Assembly (NCBI GenBank): GCA_002286855.1
Contig: NRSV01000146.1
Coordinates: 1 to 25,022 of the forward strand
Direction: 5' to 3'
DNA: 25,022 nt
From: Bipolaris cookei
Taxonomy: Eukaryota > Ascomycota > Dothideomycetes > Pleosporales > Pleosporaceae
This document shows, one piece after another, positions 1 to 9,417 of this stretch (position 1 is its first letter; the number at the start of each line of letters is the position of its first letter). The notes under the pieces are model-generated. The model was not told the DNA's origin. It saw nothing but the letters and a program-made list of their open reading frames with translations, and did not search any database. The translations under genes and the position numbers were made by a program.

Positions 1-722
1 AATCACTGTAGAAGCGTCGCATATCGTGTGGATATTTTTAGGAAACATGGCCACCTGCATTAACTGTGCGCTGAGACTTTTGATTTCTGTGAGATTCATA
101 TGATGGGCACTGTACCTGTATACCTGTGTGCTGAGTGATGCGATCGTATCTGCCAACATGTTGTGCTCTCTGTTACAAACTGTAGCCGACGCATGTGGAC
201 TGTAATGGATTGTGGGCATAACAAGCTGCTCTTTTCGGTGCACCCGGTTGACAAGATCTTTGAATCTGGAATCGGTGCGCGCAATCGGATCCTGTAAAGA
301 TTTCTGGACGCATGGGTCTTCAATGCTGGCCAAGAGTTCGTTAAGCGCTTGATCAATACTAGTCACATGTTTCAATGGGGCAAGTGAGGCACGAAGAGGA
401 TCTGATTAGCTCCTCTCTCCTCGGACATTCTCGGTCAAGGCTTCTCGTGTATTTTCCACTAGAGGTGCGACTGCGATCGTTTCCCCTTCTTCTTCTTCTT
501 CCTCCGCTTCTGTCTCATCTCTCATTGGGTCGTCTGAAGGTGAATCCTGTGAGACCTGTCTTCGCAATTTCAGCCTCCTATGTGAAAGTCAGAACGCTCT
601 TGAGTTACATTGAACGGGCACGAATTGAACACATACTCTCTATATCTTTGCTGTGCTAGTATATTGCACTCTCTACGGGCTTCTTTAGCTTAAGATGTGG
701 TTGTGTGCTTTCGGTTTGCCAT
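1..722 (-). pseudogene. bZIP-like basic-motif protein, partial, two in-frame stops
   Basis: Seen: an ATG at 722-720 opens a frame with a first exon 722-637. The intron 636-578 (59 bp) has a GTATGT donor, a CTGAC branch site and a TAG acceptor. The second exon stays in one frame to the window edge, so the 3' end is missing. The frame has TAA at 692-690 (codon 11) and at 408-406. Exon 1 encodes RRECNILAQQRYRER, matching the fungal bZIP basic-region pattern N-x-x-A-Q-x-x-[FY]-R. A Glu-rich run follows, then about 120 residues of probably helical sequence ending in DASTVI at base 1. Known: N...Q...R residues of this motif contact DNA in Yap-type regulators. Odd: no leucine heptads follow the basic motif, so a real bZIP dimer is doubtful; similar Arg-rich motifs occur in other fungal proteins. 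Both lesions are TAA, as CAA-to-TAA changes would give, but the original codons are unknown. Moderately sure of the model, less of the family. Confidence 0.55.
578..636 (-). other. Intron of the bZIP-like pseudogene
   Basis: 59-bp spliceosomal intron on the minus strand. It starts GTATGT, has CTGAC about 10 bases before the end and finishes ACATAG. Removing it joins the codon ga|g and keeps the frame from the basic motif into the acidic stretch. It shows the locus was once a spliced, selected gene even though stops now interrupt it. Confidence 0.65.
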
Positions 723-1971
723 CAGTAGAATAATGAATGAATCATGGTAATGCAACGTTGCCTCATGTGATAGATACCACACTTTTTCAGAAAATATCAG
801 GTATTGCACGAGATCCAGCGCCATCTAGAGGCCATCTGAAATGTACGCGTAAGCATTCTGTATCAAGATCGCACTGTCAGCCACGCTGTACCTAGGGATG
901 TGCATGTGTAGTGGGTCTCGAGAGTTGGCGGTGTGGGTCATAACACGCTCAGAAATTTGTTATATGAGACCATGGTGAGCAGTAAGCAATAATCATTTTG
1001 AACTACGGTTACAGCGCTATGCCGGTTACGATGGCCGAGCCCTTAGGTAGAGTGGATCTTAATGTTGGGCATACGCCTATAGTGGGTCTCAACGTTCCGC
1101 TGGATTGGGAAACGCTAGTAAGGTAAGCACAGACACTGGCAATGGTCCCCGCAGCTACAAGGAACCGGAGACAGTGCATCCTAGATACAGGTGGTCAAAC
1201 TGCTGGGCTAATGAGACGCCGAGCGGTTTCGCAGTTACCTTCCCTGTCCAAAATGCATCGCTAGAGTAGTCCCAAGAAACCGTTTACTTGTCATCGATGA
1301 TCCTGAGTTTGAATTTGTAATCTATCGGCTCCAAAGCGTACGCATCCACCTATTTTTCATTGTTATTCTATTTTCTTTTTAAATGCTAGCTGAGCACTGC
1401 ATTTCTTTAACAAGGCATGTCGCTCTTTCGTAGTTGACTAGGTCCACCTAACTCATCGCAATGCCGACAGCAGCGCTCTCCGTTCTATGAAATCCCATGC
1501 ATTTACATTGCGGATAACAGTCATCTAGAAATGATGCTAGCGCGATTCTGCACCGTACAACGGCCACCCCCAAGAAACCCCCAACAAGGTACATTGGGAC
1601 ACTTTGTCGGGTACAGATCGCACGGAATGTACAGGGTCGAGCGGGTATTGCGCTCTGGATGCCCTATGCTGATGCATGAGGCTCACTTCCATTTTTGGAT
1701 ATCCGTCTTTAAACACGCGTCAGCAGAATAGATGAGCGGAGGCGGTCTTTTGGGAGGTGACGACTAGATAGTTTGCTATCTTCAAAACTGTCAGCTCTGT
1801 AAAAGCGCGCTGACTACATCAAGCTAATGTAACCTTGTAAACGACGGCTTTGTTATAAGGATCGTCTATTCCATATAGTATGTTCTACCTATGCTCTTTT
1901 GTTCTGCTGTGTAGCGAGTGCAACAAACCAAGTCGCTTCTATATCTTGTTCATACCACTGCAAGATCCAAC
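723..1971. other. Intergenic, no supported gene
   Basis: This holds the 5' flank of the minus-strand bZIP-like pseudogene and of the plus-strand membrane-protein gene. An ATG at 1019 opens 35 codons ending beside a GTAAGC donor-like site near 1123, but I found no in-frame partner exon. The 66-codon frame at 1531-1731 has no recognisable features. Nothing else is supported. Confidence 0.5.
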
Positions 1972-3277
1972 ATGTCCACCCAATCCCGATCCCGATCCCG
2001 ACCCCGATTTCGATATGAGTCGCCTCCCCCAATCCGGACTGTAGGACATCGGCTCAAGGAGTTGAGACAGCATGTAATGTGGGCTATGGAGGAAATGTTT
2101 CAAGAGGTATCCACTGTACACCGAATTATTCTGTGCTATTTGGTGGTAGTTAGCGTGGCTATCGAGTTTTTGAGACCAAACCATGCAGATACGCTCCTCT
2201 CTATCTCACTGGGAGTGGTTCGGCTCGCATTGGCAGTCGACTGTATCTTGATCATCACGCAACATCTTATGCGTATGGCGGTATCACATCGGACGCTGGC
2301 AGTTTTTATATCGCAAATGCCCTTCATTACCGGGCCACTTGCTGAGTTTGAGCTTACCAGGCTGCTGCTCACAGAGGATGCGGCTGCGACGGCCAACACA
2401 TTCTTGATTGGGTGTGTTTATGCGAAGCCCTTGGCAGCAGGCGCACTTTGCTTCGCCCTCCATAACCTCTACAGCGGGGGGCCCGGGATGTACACGTACA
2501 CTAATATCCTTATGGACGTTTCCAAAGTTTTCCTACGAAGTGGGGCTTTGGTAATGTTATTCACATACGGAGTCAAGCCGGAGTCGCTACAGATGCTAAA
2601 AGTTGCCGCTGGAGACAGCCCGTGGTTATCTCGGGGAGTTCCTACACTCCTTCTCCTATCTGTCGGCTTCACCTGCTACTTCTGGTACTGGAACGCTGAA
2701 AAGTACCAAGACACAGTGAGCAAGAGGTACAACACTCACGGCGATGTGGAGTGGCCAGTACTGCTAGTTTGCCTGGTGGCACTTAAGTTGGTGGCGGCTC
2801 ATTTGGTGTATAATGTATGGAAAAACATTCAAGATGCTCCGTGGACAGAGGACCAGGACAAATTTTGGGAGGCCAGGGCCTCCATAGCTCATTTCGTCAT
2901 CCTTCCGCTCGTTGCAACCACCGTAGACCACCTTGCGGACGTCAGCGTTGCCTACAGTGGCGACATATATTGGCCATGGGTGAGTCTTTGCCAGTCCACG
3001 TTGCAGACGTTCTTCTTCGTTAGGCCGTTGTTCATGCTTGCGGGTCACGATCTGGATCCTCAGAGCGGTCGCATCGGTATCGCGTTGTGCTTCCTCGGCA
3101 CCGCGCTATGGCTTTCTCTGCCAGTCCACTCAAGTAAGTCCTCGCTACAAAACTGGAAAAGCATAGTGTCTCACAATGTAAGGGTTTTTCAAAGGCTCAG
3201 TGCCGCTTCTCATATACTCTGTGGTCTTGGCAGTGTGCCTTGTTCACCCTGACTACCTTGAGGCATATGTGTTGTAG
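1972..3277 (+). CDS. Polytopic membrane protein, unknown family (2 exons)
   Basis: I do not recognise the family. Model: ATG at 1972 in a good fungal context (CCAACATG), exon 1 1972-3133, intron 3134-3200 (67 bp, GTAAGT donor, CTCAG acceptor), exon 2 3201-3277 ending in TAG, giving 412 residues. The unspliced frame also stays open to 3252, but splicing replaces a polar tail with a hydrophobic segment starting PLLIYSVVLAVCLV, the better end for a membrane protein. An upstream GTG at 1918 is not a plausible fungal start. Seen: an Arg/Ser repeat near residues 4-12 (CCCGAT hexamers in the DNA), then about 10-11 hydrophobic segments spread from residue ~50 to the end, with aromatic stretches such as FWYWNAEKYQD and GDIYWPWVS. 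Topology and length would suit a biosynthetic membrane enzyme (acyltransferase- or terpene-cyclase-like) or a transporter, but no signature motif is visible. Neighbours are two bZIP-like genes. No lesions seen, so it is probably a functional gene. Confidence 0.75.
3134..3200 (+). other. Intron of the membrane-protein gene
   Basis: 67-bp intron, phase 1, GTAAGT donor and CTCAG acceptor. Splicing joins a|tg and adds a final hydrophobic segment with stop TAG at 3275-3277. Confidence 0.6.
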
Positions 3278-3516
3278 TATGGCAGCAGCGGAAGGTGACA
3301 TCGGAACGGGGACCGAGGACAAAGCAGTGTATACATCTAACTCCTGACGTATGACTTATCATGTCCACTTCTATCTGTGGTTTCCGTGTGTTATAATGCA
3401 AAAAATATTCAACACCACTAGCGTCCTTTCTGCCCTAATGACTCCATGCCCGCATCCGTGGCTTGCATCCCCGGGACATTCCCACACTCAAGACACCGAG
3501 GGCAGGTAACTTGTAG

Positions 3517-4023
3517 CTACTTATCCTTGTTTACACAATATATTACTTCCATGTCTTGCGTGTTCTGATCCTTTCGCGCATCCGCCATCTCCGTCCATTC
3601 CCAAGCACGGCCCCCTTTCAGCAGCGCATAGCCCTCCTCGAACGGACTTGTGTTCTCTGGCATTGTTTGTGGGCTCGAAGAATGACTCAGGGCCGTATTT
3701 GAAGACATTTTCGCAGCGATGTCCTCGTAAGCCCGCGTCGGTGCTGGGTAGTTGCTTTCATTTACGTGCGCTATTTTGTCCTGGCCCTGCTCTCCAAGCA
3801 CCACTAGACTTGGTTCATGGCGCAACCTGTACTGCTCTATATGGTTGAGTTCTTTCCCAACAGATCGGACCTGCTCTCTGCGCTTTCTCTCACGTTCACC
3901 TAGAGCGGCGTAAGAATTTCATAGTTTCTATCAGTTTCACAACTTACGTCGGGCTTGTTGGTAGATGCGATTTTGTCTCCTGCGGCGATCAACTTTTGTC
4001 TCTCTGGATGACTCAGGTACCAT
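3517..4023 (-). CDS. Small bZIP-like transcription factor (2 exons)
   Basis: Model: ATG at 4023-4021 (context ACACCATGG), exon 1 4023-3948, intron 3947-3900 (48 bp, GTAAGT donor, CTCTAG acceptor), exon 2 3899-3517, giving 152 residues. Seen: the spliced N-terminus carries a basic region, DRRRRQNRIYQQARRERERK, with the fungal bZIP spacing N-x3-Q-x3-R. Val at N+18 and Leu at N+25 sit where the first zipper positions fall, but the zipper is short and breaks after about two turns. The rest is polar, Ser/Pro-rich and Glu-rich (residues ~65-150). Known: bZIP proteins bind DNA as dimers in the nucleus and often regulate stress and secondary-metabolite genes in fungi. Odd: the intron cuts the codon at N+8 of the basic region, and the protein is short for a fungal bZIP. 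It lies between the membrane-protein gene and the P450 pseudogene. A truncated zipper might make it a weak or dominant-negative partner (inference). Confidence 0.55.
3900..3947 (-). other. Intron inside the bZIP-like basic region
   Basis: 48-bp intron on the minus strand with consensus GTAAGT donor and CTCTAG acceptor. It splits an Arg codon (c|gt) of the basic region, and its removal fuses two frames into one continuous basic helix. That functional restoration is the main support for the gene. Confidence 0.65.
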
Positions 4024-4171
4024 GGTGTACTACCAGTGTCCCAAGACTGCTGAAAAGCGTGCTTGAAATATTGTGACCACAGCTGAAACCTTGCTTTTCA
4101 ATTATTGCTCCTCCAGGCGACCATGATTCCGAAATACTCTGGATTACGGTCAGCATATATCTAGTGTTTTA

Positions 4172-4196
4172 CAGTACTAGGTCAAAAGTTTCGCAA
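4172..4196. repeat. Likely Tc1/mariner terminal inverted repeat (one end)
   Basis: The CAGTA...CAAAAGTTTCG pattern flanked by TA is characteristic of Tc1/mariner ends. The partner repeat was not found, so the assignment rests on resemblance and on the transposase remnant beside it. Confidence 0.45.
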
Positions 4197-4309
4197 GTCA
4201 GCCGAGGCCCCACCATCACCAAAACTTAACGCCTATGGTATTTTTGGTGATATCTCACCCAAAACTGCATATAATTTGATTCTGAAATACGAGGTATTTT
4301 TTGTAAATA

Positions 4310-4605
4310 CTAGTATTTTGTTTGCCAGCCCCGCGCAGCTCTACAAGCTGCGAGGCGGCGAGGTATTGAGTTGATAAGCTGTTCTATACTCTTTCTTGGT
4401 ATCCGCCGCCAGCTATCTTTCAACGCGTAGCAAAAGCCATCTCTCTATTATACTGTGGATAGAACTTGTTCACGCGTCGTTTCAGCTGCCACCAGAGGTG
4501 CTCAATAGGGTTAAGATCTGGTGAATACGCTGGCCAGTCAAGTGTTGTAATATGGTGATCCGCAAGGAATATACGATGACACAGCAAAGGTTGAGGCGTC
4601 TATCG
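4310..4605 (-). pseudogene. Tc1/mariner transposase, C-terminal fragment
   Basis: Minus-strand translation gives the diagnostic DDE-superfamily end: TLDWPAYSPDLNPIEHLWW, where the Glu of NPIEHLWW is the third catalytic acid, followed by LKRRVNKFYPQ. A TGA then breaks the frame after AFATR. In a second frame the expected tail continues (WRRIP, then INSIPRR and GWQTKY) to a TAG at 4312-4310. So at least one frameshift separates the catalytic end from the tail. Known: such transposases cut and paste DNA at TA sites. The first two catalytic Asp residues lie upstream in sequence I cannot read as coding. Confidence 0.75.
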
Positions 4606-5497
4606 GCACTCCAATAGTTGCATTCACACAGCTGACGGTCACCTTCTCATTTACATCCGCCTTTACACAATGAACCTATGCTACTAAAATATCATGGGAA
4701 ATACAATTGAGATATCGATTTCCTATGCTTAAACAATCACGGGGTCATAGTTTCAAAAATATTAAGATATGAGGTACAAAAAAACCTCTATGTTAACAGG
4801 CTGTAGATGAATTAAGAAGAGACGGAAGATCGCATGATTTTTCCATGTTATCATCGACATCAGCAGCATTCTTCTCATAGTAATTCGCTGGAGATATGTT
4901 TCTCTAGCGATTCGAGACATCAAAGACGTGTTGGACGTATTGAAAATGGATTTACTGAGACCGCTACTTCGAGTGGTAAACACGTGCAGAAGTACGGTGT
5001 TCCTGAGGTTCTAGTATGCAGAATTGCAGCGGTCTCATGTAGCCTGCGAGAGCCTACGCTAACCTATGGGATGGCAAGCTTCTTTATCAGCCATGTTAGG
5101 CCATCGTATTGAAAGTAGCGTAGGTACAAGGAACAAATCAGCTGGCTTTGAAACCTTGAAGATGGCGAGACCACTCTGTTGAGTGCATTCATAACTATCT
5201 ACTCTTCGTGCTCCTTGCTCCCGAGCCTTGTCCAGAGCCGTAAAAATTATCATTCTGGTAACAGTACTTTTGAGAACGTCGCAAATTGCGCGTGTAGGGA
5301 ATGATATTCTGGCTAACTGCAATGTTCTATCTCCCGAGAAATTGGATAGTATACCAAATTATCGTCTAAACTCCTTGATTAAATGAGACAGCGTTCTGGC
5401 ACTCCAATGCACACACTGATATGATTCTTGATAGAATCTAAAATCTTTCTCGCCATCACATCTTATATGTAGGTACGCCGAGCGCATGATTACACAA
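4606..5497. other. Degenerate sequence, mostly inside the Tc1 remnant
   Basis: AT-rich and without a convincing open frame. Short frames at 4762-4983 (-) and 4834-5112 (+) show no motif. Up to about 5322 it may be the decayed middle of the transposon; 5323-5497 is the 3' flank of the P450 pseudogene. Confidence 0.4.
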
Positions 5498-6856
5498 TCA
5501 GAACGACTCTCCCTCGGCTTGAGCCATGACCTCGTCGACTTCTATGAACCTAGGCCGAAGCAAAATCCTGAACGGAGCAAGGCTCCATCCACTTGTATTT
5601 TTGTACTCATTCAGGTCGATAGATTGACCTGGCACGTGTGCTAGTTCAAACGCCCATAGCATCTTTGTTACGGCGAGCCATATCTCACGTTCGGCAACCA
5701 GTATCCCAGGGAAGGTGCGCCGACCAGCGCCAAAAGTCCAGTGGTCGCGCAGACGCGGATTGGCCAGTCTTGCAGACTAAACAGAAGAAAGTTTATCGTT
5801 GAGGTAACGATCAGGATAGCCCCTGCTGTTAGTCGTATGCTAAGGTTTCCACAAGAGCAAAGCTGGCTTACATTGAATTCGAAAGGGTCAGACCATCTTG
5901 CTGGATCGTGGTGCATGGTCCGTGTGTTCAGTAGTACGTAAGACCGATCCCGCCGGAATGAGCTTATCGTTGCATATGAGATCTTTGCTCACCGCATGTA
6001 GAATACCAAGCCAAAATGGATTATGACACCGCTCTACTTCTTTGACAATGGCCCGACGATAGGGCAAAATAGCCTTGTCTCTCAATTTACGAGCGCGGCT
6101 GCGGCCAACGACACGATCGAGCTCTTCATGAGCCCTGCGTTGTACGTGAGTGTGAGTGGAAATTAGCGCGGTGAACCACTGTATAATTGAACGCTGAGGC
6201 TAGCATCGCTATGTCTATATCATCCAATTTGTCTTTTTCTCTCCTCGTGATCATGGTCTTTACCAAGCAATCCTCGACATGCACGTCGTTCTTCATATCG
6301 CGCTCAACACGCCTAACTTCCTGGCCGTAGGTTTCCATGAGTGCGGTATTTAGTTCATTTGCGCGGCGCTTCATCTCCCAAGGTAAGCCTTCCTGCAACC
6401 ATGTAGGTAGAAAGTCAACTAGATTAGACATGGGGCCAGTCATATTCATGAAGTCATGCGAGAGGGCTAGAACCCGGGAGTCAGCGACATAGGCCCTAAG
6501 AGCGCCGAATGTGATTATTCCCATGCAATTGAGTGAGCAGCGACTAATGTGGACCTGGGGGTCTACATGCTTTCAGTCCGCCCCGTCCTTGCACATCGCT
6601 CGAATCATTTTGGTTGTTTAACTTGCTGGCGAATGTCTTGCCGGTCTAACGAGATTATTGCTATCTTGCTATTCTTACGCCTTTGAGCCGATTTAGTATC
6701 AGACTTTGGTTGTGAACTTGCTTGGTGCACATAGTGTATGGGGCCCTCTGGCAGGCGGTTGGTTGCCCGACGCAAACAGCGCTGCAATGTTATGATGCCG
6801 AACAGGAAGCCAGCAGCAATAGCTAGTAGGCAAACAACCAAAATGTCTTGGTACAT
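5498..6856 (-). pseudogene. Cytochrome P450 pseudogene (OrdA-like), heme Cys lost
   Basis: Seen on the minus strand, in family order. A membrane anchor starts at the ATG at 6856 (MYQDILVVCLLAIAAGFL) and runs to the proline hinge NRLPEGP, then the frame stops at 6605. Helix D-G sequence (RVLALSHDFMNMTGP onwards) is at about 6545-6188. Helix I-J (IIQWFTALISTHTHVQRRAH) is in another frame. The K-helix ExxR is in KEVERCHNPFW. DPARWSDPFEFN is again in a shifted frame. The intron 5871-5777 (GTAAGC...TTTAG) follows. The heme loop at 5734-5705 reads FGAGRRTFPG, then the normal C-terminus to TGA at 5500-5498. Lesions: an N-terminal deletion of roughly 120 residues (estimate from family length); deletion plus frameshift at ~6188 removing the helix-I oxygen-binding motif; frameshift at ~5940; Cys-to-Phe at the heme ligand (codon 5713-5711). 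Known: microsomal P450s oxidise pathway intermediates; this one cannot. Probably a former tailoring enzyme of a metabolite cluster. Confidence 0.88.
5777..5871 (-). other. Intron in the P450 pseudogene
   Basis: 95-bp intron on the minus strand from GTAAGC to TTTAG, phase 0, between FEFN and SARLANPRLRDHW. It lies between the PERF-like region and the heme loop. Confidence 0.6.
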
Positions 6857-7513
6857 AATGCTGTATGTGCATGAAACAACACCCACACAAGAGCGCTGCG
6901 ATTTGATTGATATAAAGAGTGGACCCATTAATACACAGCACCTCCTAGTATGAATTTCTCAGTGTATAACGCTGTTTCTGTTCTTCTTGGCATTCTATAG
7001 TCTCGTTTCGTAGAGCAGCTAAACTTCGTCTCTAGAGCTGATGATGCTGAGGCCGTTCGGCAATTTGGCAGGGCATGGCTATGCAGATGACCTGCTAGAG
7101 CCACGATGGACACGAGTGCCGAATTACCCTGTGCAAGCAGACTCAGAATGAGCTGTAATTTGCTTGAGTGTTATTACGGAACGGCACCTTTTCTTAATCT
7201 GCTCTACCTATCTACTCCTGTAAGCTGCTTATGGGGCAGGGGGAGAGCACGTCTTACGATACATGACCAAGCCATAATGGACGCTTTGACCGCCCAGCGT
7301 GACAAGCTCAAGTCATGTTCCGAGTTGCTCACGAAACCGCTCACCCTCTGGTCAATGTTGCCAACCGTCACTCATCGCTATCGCATCACGCCGAACTTGT
7401 ACGCGTGCCGAAGAACTGTGCCGCATGATATAGCAGAGCGAAAATTGGTGATGAGAATGCAGTATTTGAGAATGCGATGACCTGCTACCTGTCTGAGGAC
7501 AACAACCAGGATG
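6857..7513. other. Intergenic with possible coding debris
   Basis: 5' flank of the P450 pseudogene. The plus-strand frame 7106-7480 and its overlapping frames contain protein-like stretches (RAEELCRMI; ENAMTCYLSEDNNQDD at about 7466-7513) broken by stops. These may be decayed upstream exons of the next gene, but I cannot join them. Confidence 0.3.
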
Positions 7514-8148
7514 ATGTCAATACCGGCAAACCCCGACTATGTTCAGTATTCTCAACGTGATGGTAGGCCCTATTTTCAGGACCCGAGATACCCCACGTAT
7601 GTTCAGTTTATAGAAAACAATGAATGTGTATCAAGACATGTGTTGTCGATAGCGAGGTACATTTTTCTTTATTTTTCCTCGTCAAGATTGGACGAATTCT
7701 GGACATGGACATTATGGACGAGAAGATGGAGAAGATGGTAGAAGACGCGAAAAAGCTGATCGACTCAGAACAAAGCGCGGCTAAAACACCCAATCACTCT
7801 AAGCCTCCAACTTTACCACCACTTGCGAGCACTCGATTTAAGAACTCGTATTCCAGTAATGTTGAAAATTACAGCATACCGAGGAGAGTCATCCATCCTG
7901 CACCTAACCCGGACCTATCGATGTCCACACAGAGAAATTCTTACACTCAGATTCCTAGGGAGGAGATGGAGCCTGCTACGGTTGATTCGAAACCTGATTA
8001 TTACAGCTTATCGAGCCACATGCTTAGGGCGGACAAGAGATCAAAGGCAACGGCCATCATCAATAGGGGAGATATGAGTAACCAGCCAGCAGTGCCATCT
8101 AGGTGTCCGCACTCTATGGGCACTATTTTACATAAGCAGATTGAATAA
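7514..8148 (+). CDS. Hypothetical hydrophilic protein (2-exon model)
   Basis: I do not recognise this protein. Tentative model: ATG 7514 (an ATG also at 7511), exon 1 7514-7627, intron 7628-7686 (59 bp, GTATCA...TCAAG, weak donor and no clear branch site), exon 2 7687-8148, 191 residues. Exon 1 is Tyr/Gln/Pro-rich (QYSQRDGRPYFQDPRYPTYV). Exon 2 starts with a short charged helix (MDEKMEKMVEDAKKLID) and continues as Ser/Pro-rich, probably disordered sequence to TAA. If the intron is wrong, a shorter 147-residue protein could start at ATG 7705, which has a good context (GGACATGGAC). A 9-bp inverted repeat lies just after the stop. No membrane segment or signal peptide is visible. The exon 2 frame is the better supported half. 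Confidence 0.4.
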
Positions 8149-8150
8149 CA

Positions 8151-8180
8151 AAAAAACGGTGCGAAGTTTTTCCGTTTTTT
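8151..8180 (+). repeat. Hairpin-forming inverted repeat after the stop codon
   Basis: AAAAAACGG at 8151-8159 and CCGTTTTTT at 8172-8180 are perfectly complementary with a 12-base loop, starting 2 bases after the TAA of the preceding gene. A bacterial-style terminator is not expected in a fungus, so any role in 3'-end formation or mRNA stability is speculation. Confidence 0.4.
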
Positions 8181-8512
8181 AACGCAGAAACCAATGCTGG
8201 TATAAGCAAAAAGGAGAATATGAATGCACGTTTGTGATACGTGATGATATAGACATAACTTTTTTTTCATGTTAGCCATGCTGTGTTGGTAATACTTGAG
8301 GCCGCCAGCCTCGCACATGCGTTGGTAGCTGCGCGCGATCGCTTATCTGGTGCGTGGTGCCCGCTACTCAGGGAGGACAAGGCGAAGTTGCAAGCAAAGC
8401 TGAAAAAGTATTGAGAAACGATCAAAGTATGCTCTGTTGCTCGTGCACGGAAGCTACCCCATGTCTAGCGGAGAGAGTTACCTGTAGATGGTGGACCCAG
8501 GCACGGTATCAT

Positions 8513-8546
8513 GACCACTCTTACCTGTGCACAGGTAAGAGTGGTC
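8513..8546. repeat. Perfect 34-bp palindrome, no spacer
   Basis: The 17 bases GACCACTCTTACCTGTG are followed at once by their exact reverse complement. There is no mismatch over 34 bp, and the symmetry stops at both flanks (T at 8512, G at 8547). It contains the symmetric core ACCTGTGCACAGGT. It could be a dimeric protein site, a cruciform, the hairpin tip of a mobile element, or an assembly artefact. Confidence 0.9.
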
Positions 8547-9000
8547 GGTTCAGTGAGCAAGTCCAAACAATGCCAACGGCTATGAAGGTCTCATGTAATT
8601 CCTACGGTTCAGAAGCCAGACTATTCAGGCACTAGTAGCGGCTGTGGTTATGGCTGCGGCGCGACTTGTGCATACGCAATCGCAGCTTCCAGACTCTGCA
8701 AGCCAGAGCACTCTGTAGCCTTGCCCTTGTTTTCCCAGACGCTCAGACCAACCACTGCATCAGCACGTGAGCAGAGCGCAGGCAGTAGTTAACTGCTTAC
8801 CATGTTCATGCAGGTGTAGCGAGACATTACTAAATTGACTCCACAAAAGAAACTGCTTACACCCGGCAAGGGGCGTGTCACGCATGAGTCGCTAGCACCG
8901 TTCCTATCTCGAACATGATCCACAAGCATGCAAGTGCCAATGCAACCTTCTGCTCCCCAAACCTTGATGTTCGGATCTCGCGATCTTGCGTGAACCTGTG

Positions 9001-9020
9001 TACATACATACATACACACA
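9001..9020. repeat. TACA/CA microsatellite
   Basis: Three and a half TACA units grade into CA units. A simple repeat of no evident function. Confidence 0.8.
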
Positions 9021-9417
9021 TGCGTATATAGAGTTAGGTCTGCTATTCGCACGGCCAAGCCTCGAAAATGCTACAACGCATATGAGTTTACCATGTAAAA
9101 CTATTAAAATTGACCATGCCTGAGCCACAGTAGGGACGGCACCATTCCGGGCACCGACATATCACCTTTGATCTCCGAAGATACTGCGCACGACCCAGTC
9201 TCCGGAAAAGTACTTCGGCATATGAGAGAGCCTACAGCCAATTGTGGCTAACCCCAGACCAGGCTACTTAGTCATGTGGGGCATCTCCATCCTTGTTATG
9301 TGGCGCAGGATTGATTGCGGCACACCTACAACCCCTCCCAGTGTGACAGACCGTGCACGGAACGAAATCTCGAGCGTCTGCTCGCTACAAGTGATGGAAG
9401 TTGCAAAAGTGTTAGTT

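Larger units (their letters stand above)
4172..5322 (-). mobile_element. Tc1/mariner DNA transposon remnant
   Basis: Seen: next to a TA dinucleotide (4170-4171) begins CAGTACTAGGTCAAAAGTTTCG, which resembles a Tc1/mariner terminal inverted repeat. Minus-strand transposase C-terminal coding sequence follows at 4310-4605. A possible N-terminal helix-turn-helix segment lies near 5322-5180 (minus), but this match is weak. I could not find the second inverted repeat, so the right boundary is a guess. The element is inactive: the catalytic middle is not readable in any frame. Confidence 0.55.

Noticed and set aside
375..659. 94-codon plus-strand frame with a Leu-rich run
   Set aside because: It is antisense to the Glu-rich second exon and the intron of the minus-strand bZIP-like gene; the Leu run is the reverse of GAA/GAG codons.
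1019..1123. 35-codon frame ending at a GTAAGC donor-like site
   Set aside because: The sequence reads well (MPVTMAEPLGRVDLN), but no acceptor leads to a convincing second exon in frame.
2764..3048. Minus-strand 94-codon frame inside the membrane-protein gene
   Set aside because: Shadow frame of a well-supported coding sequence; no motif.
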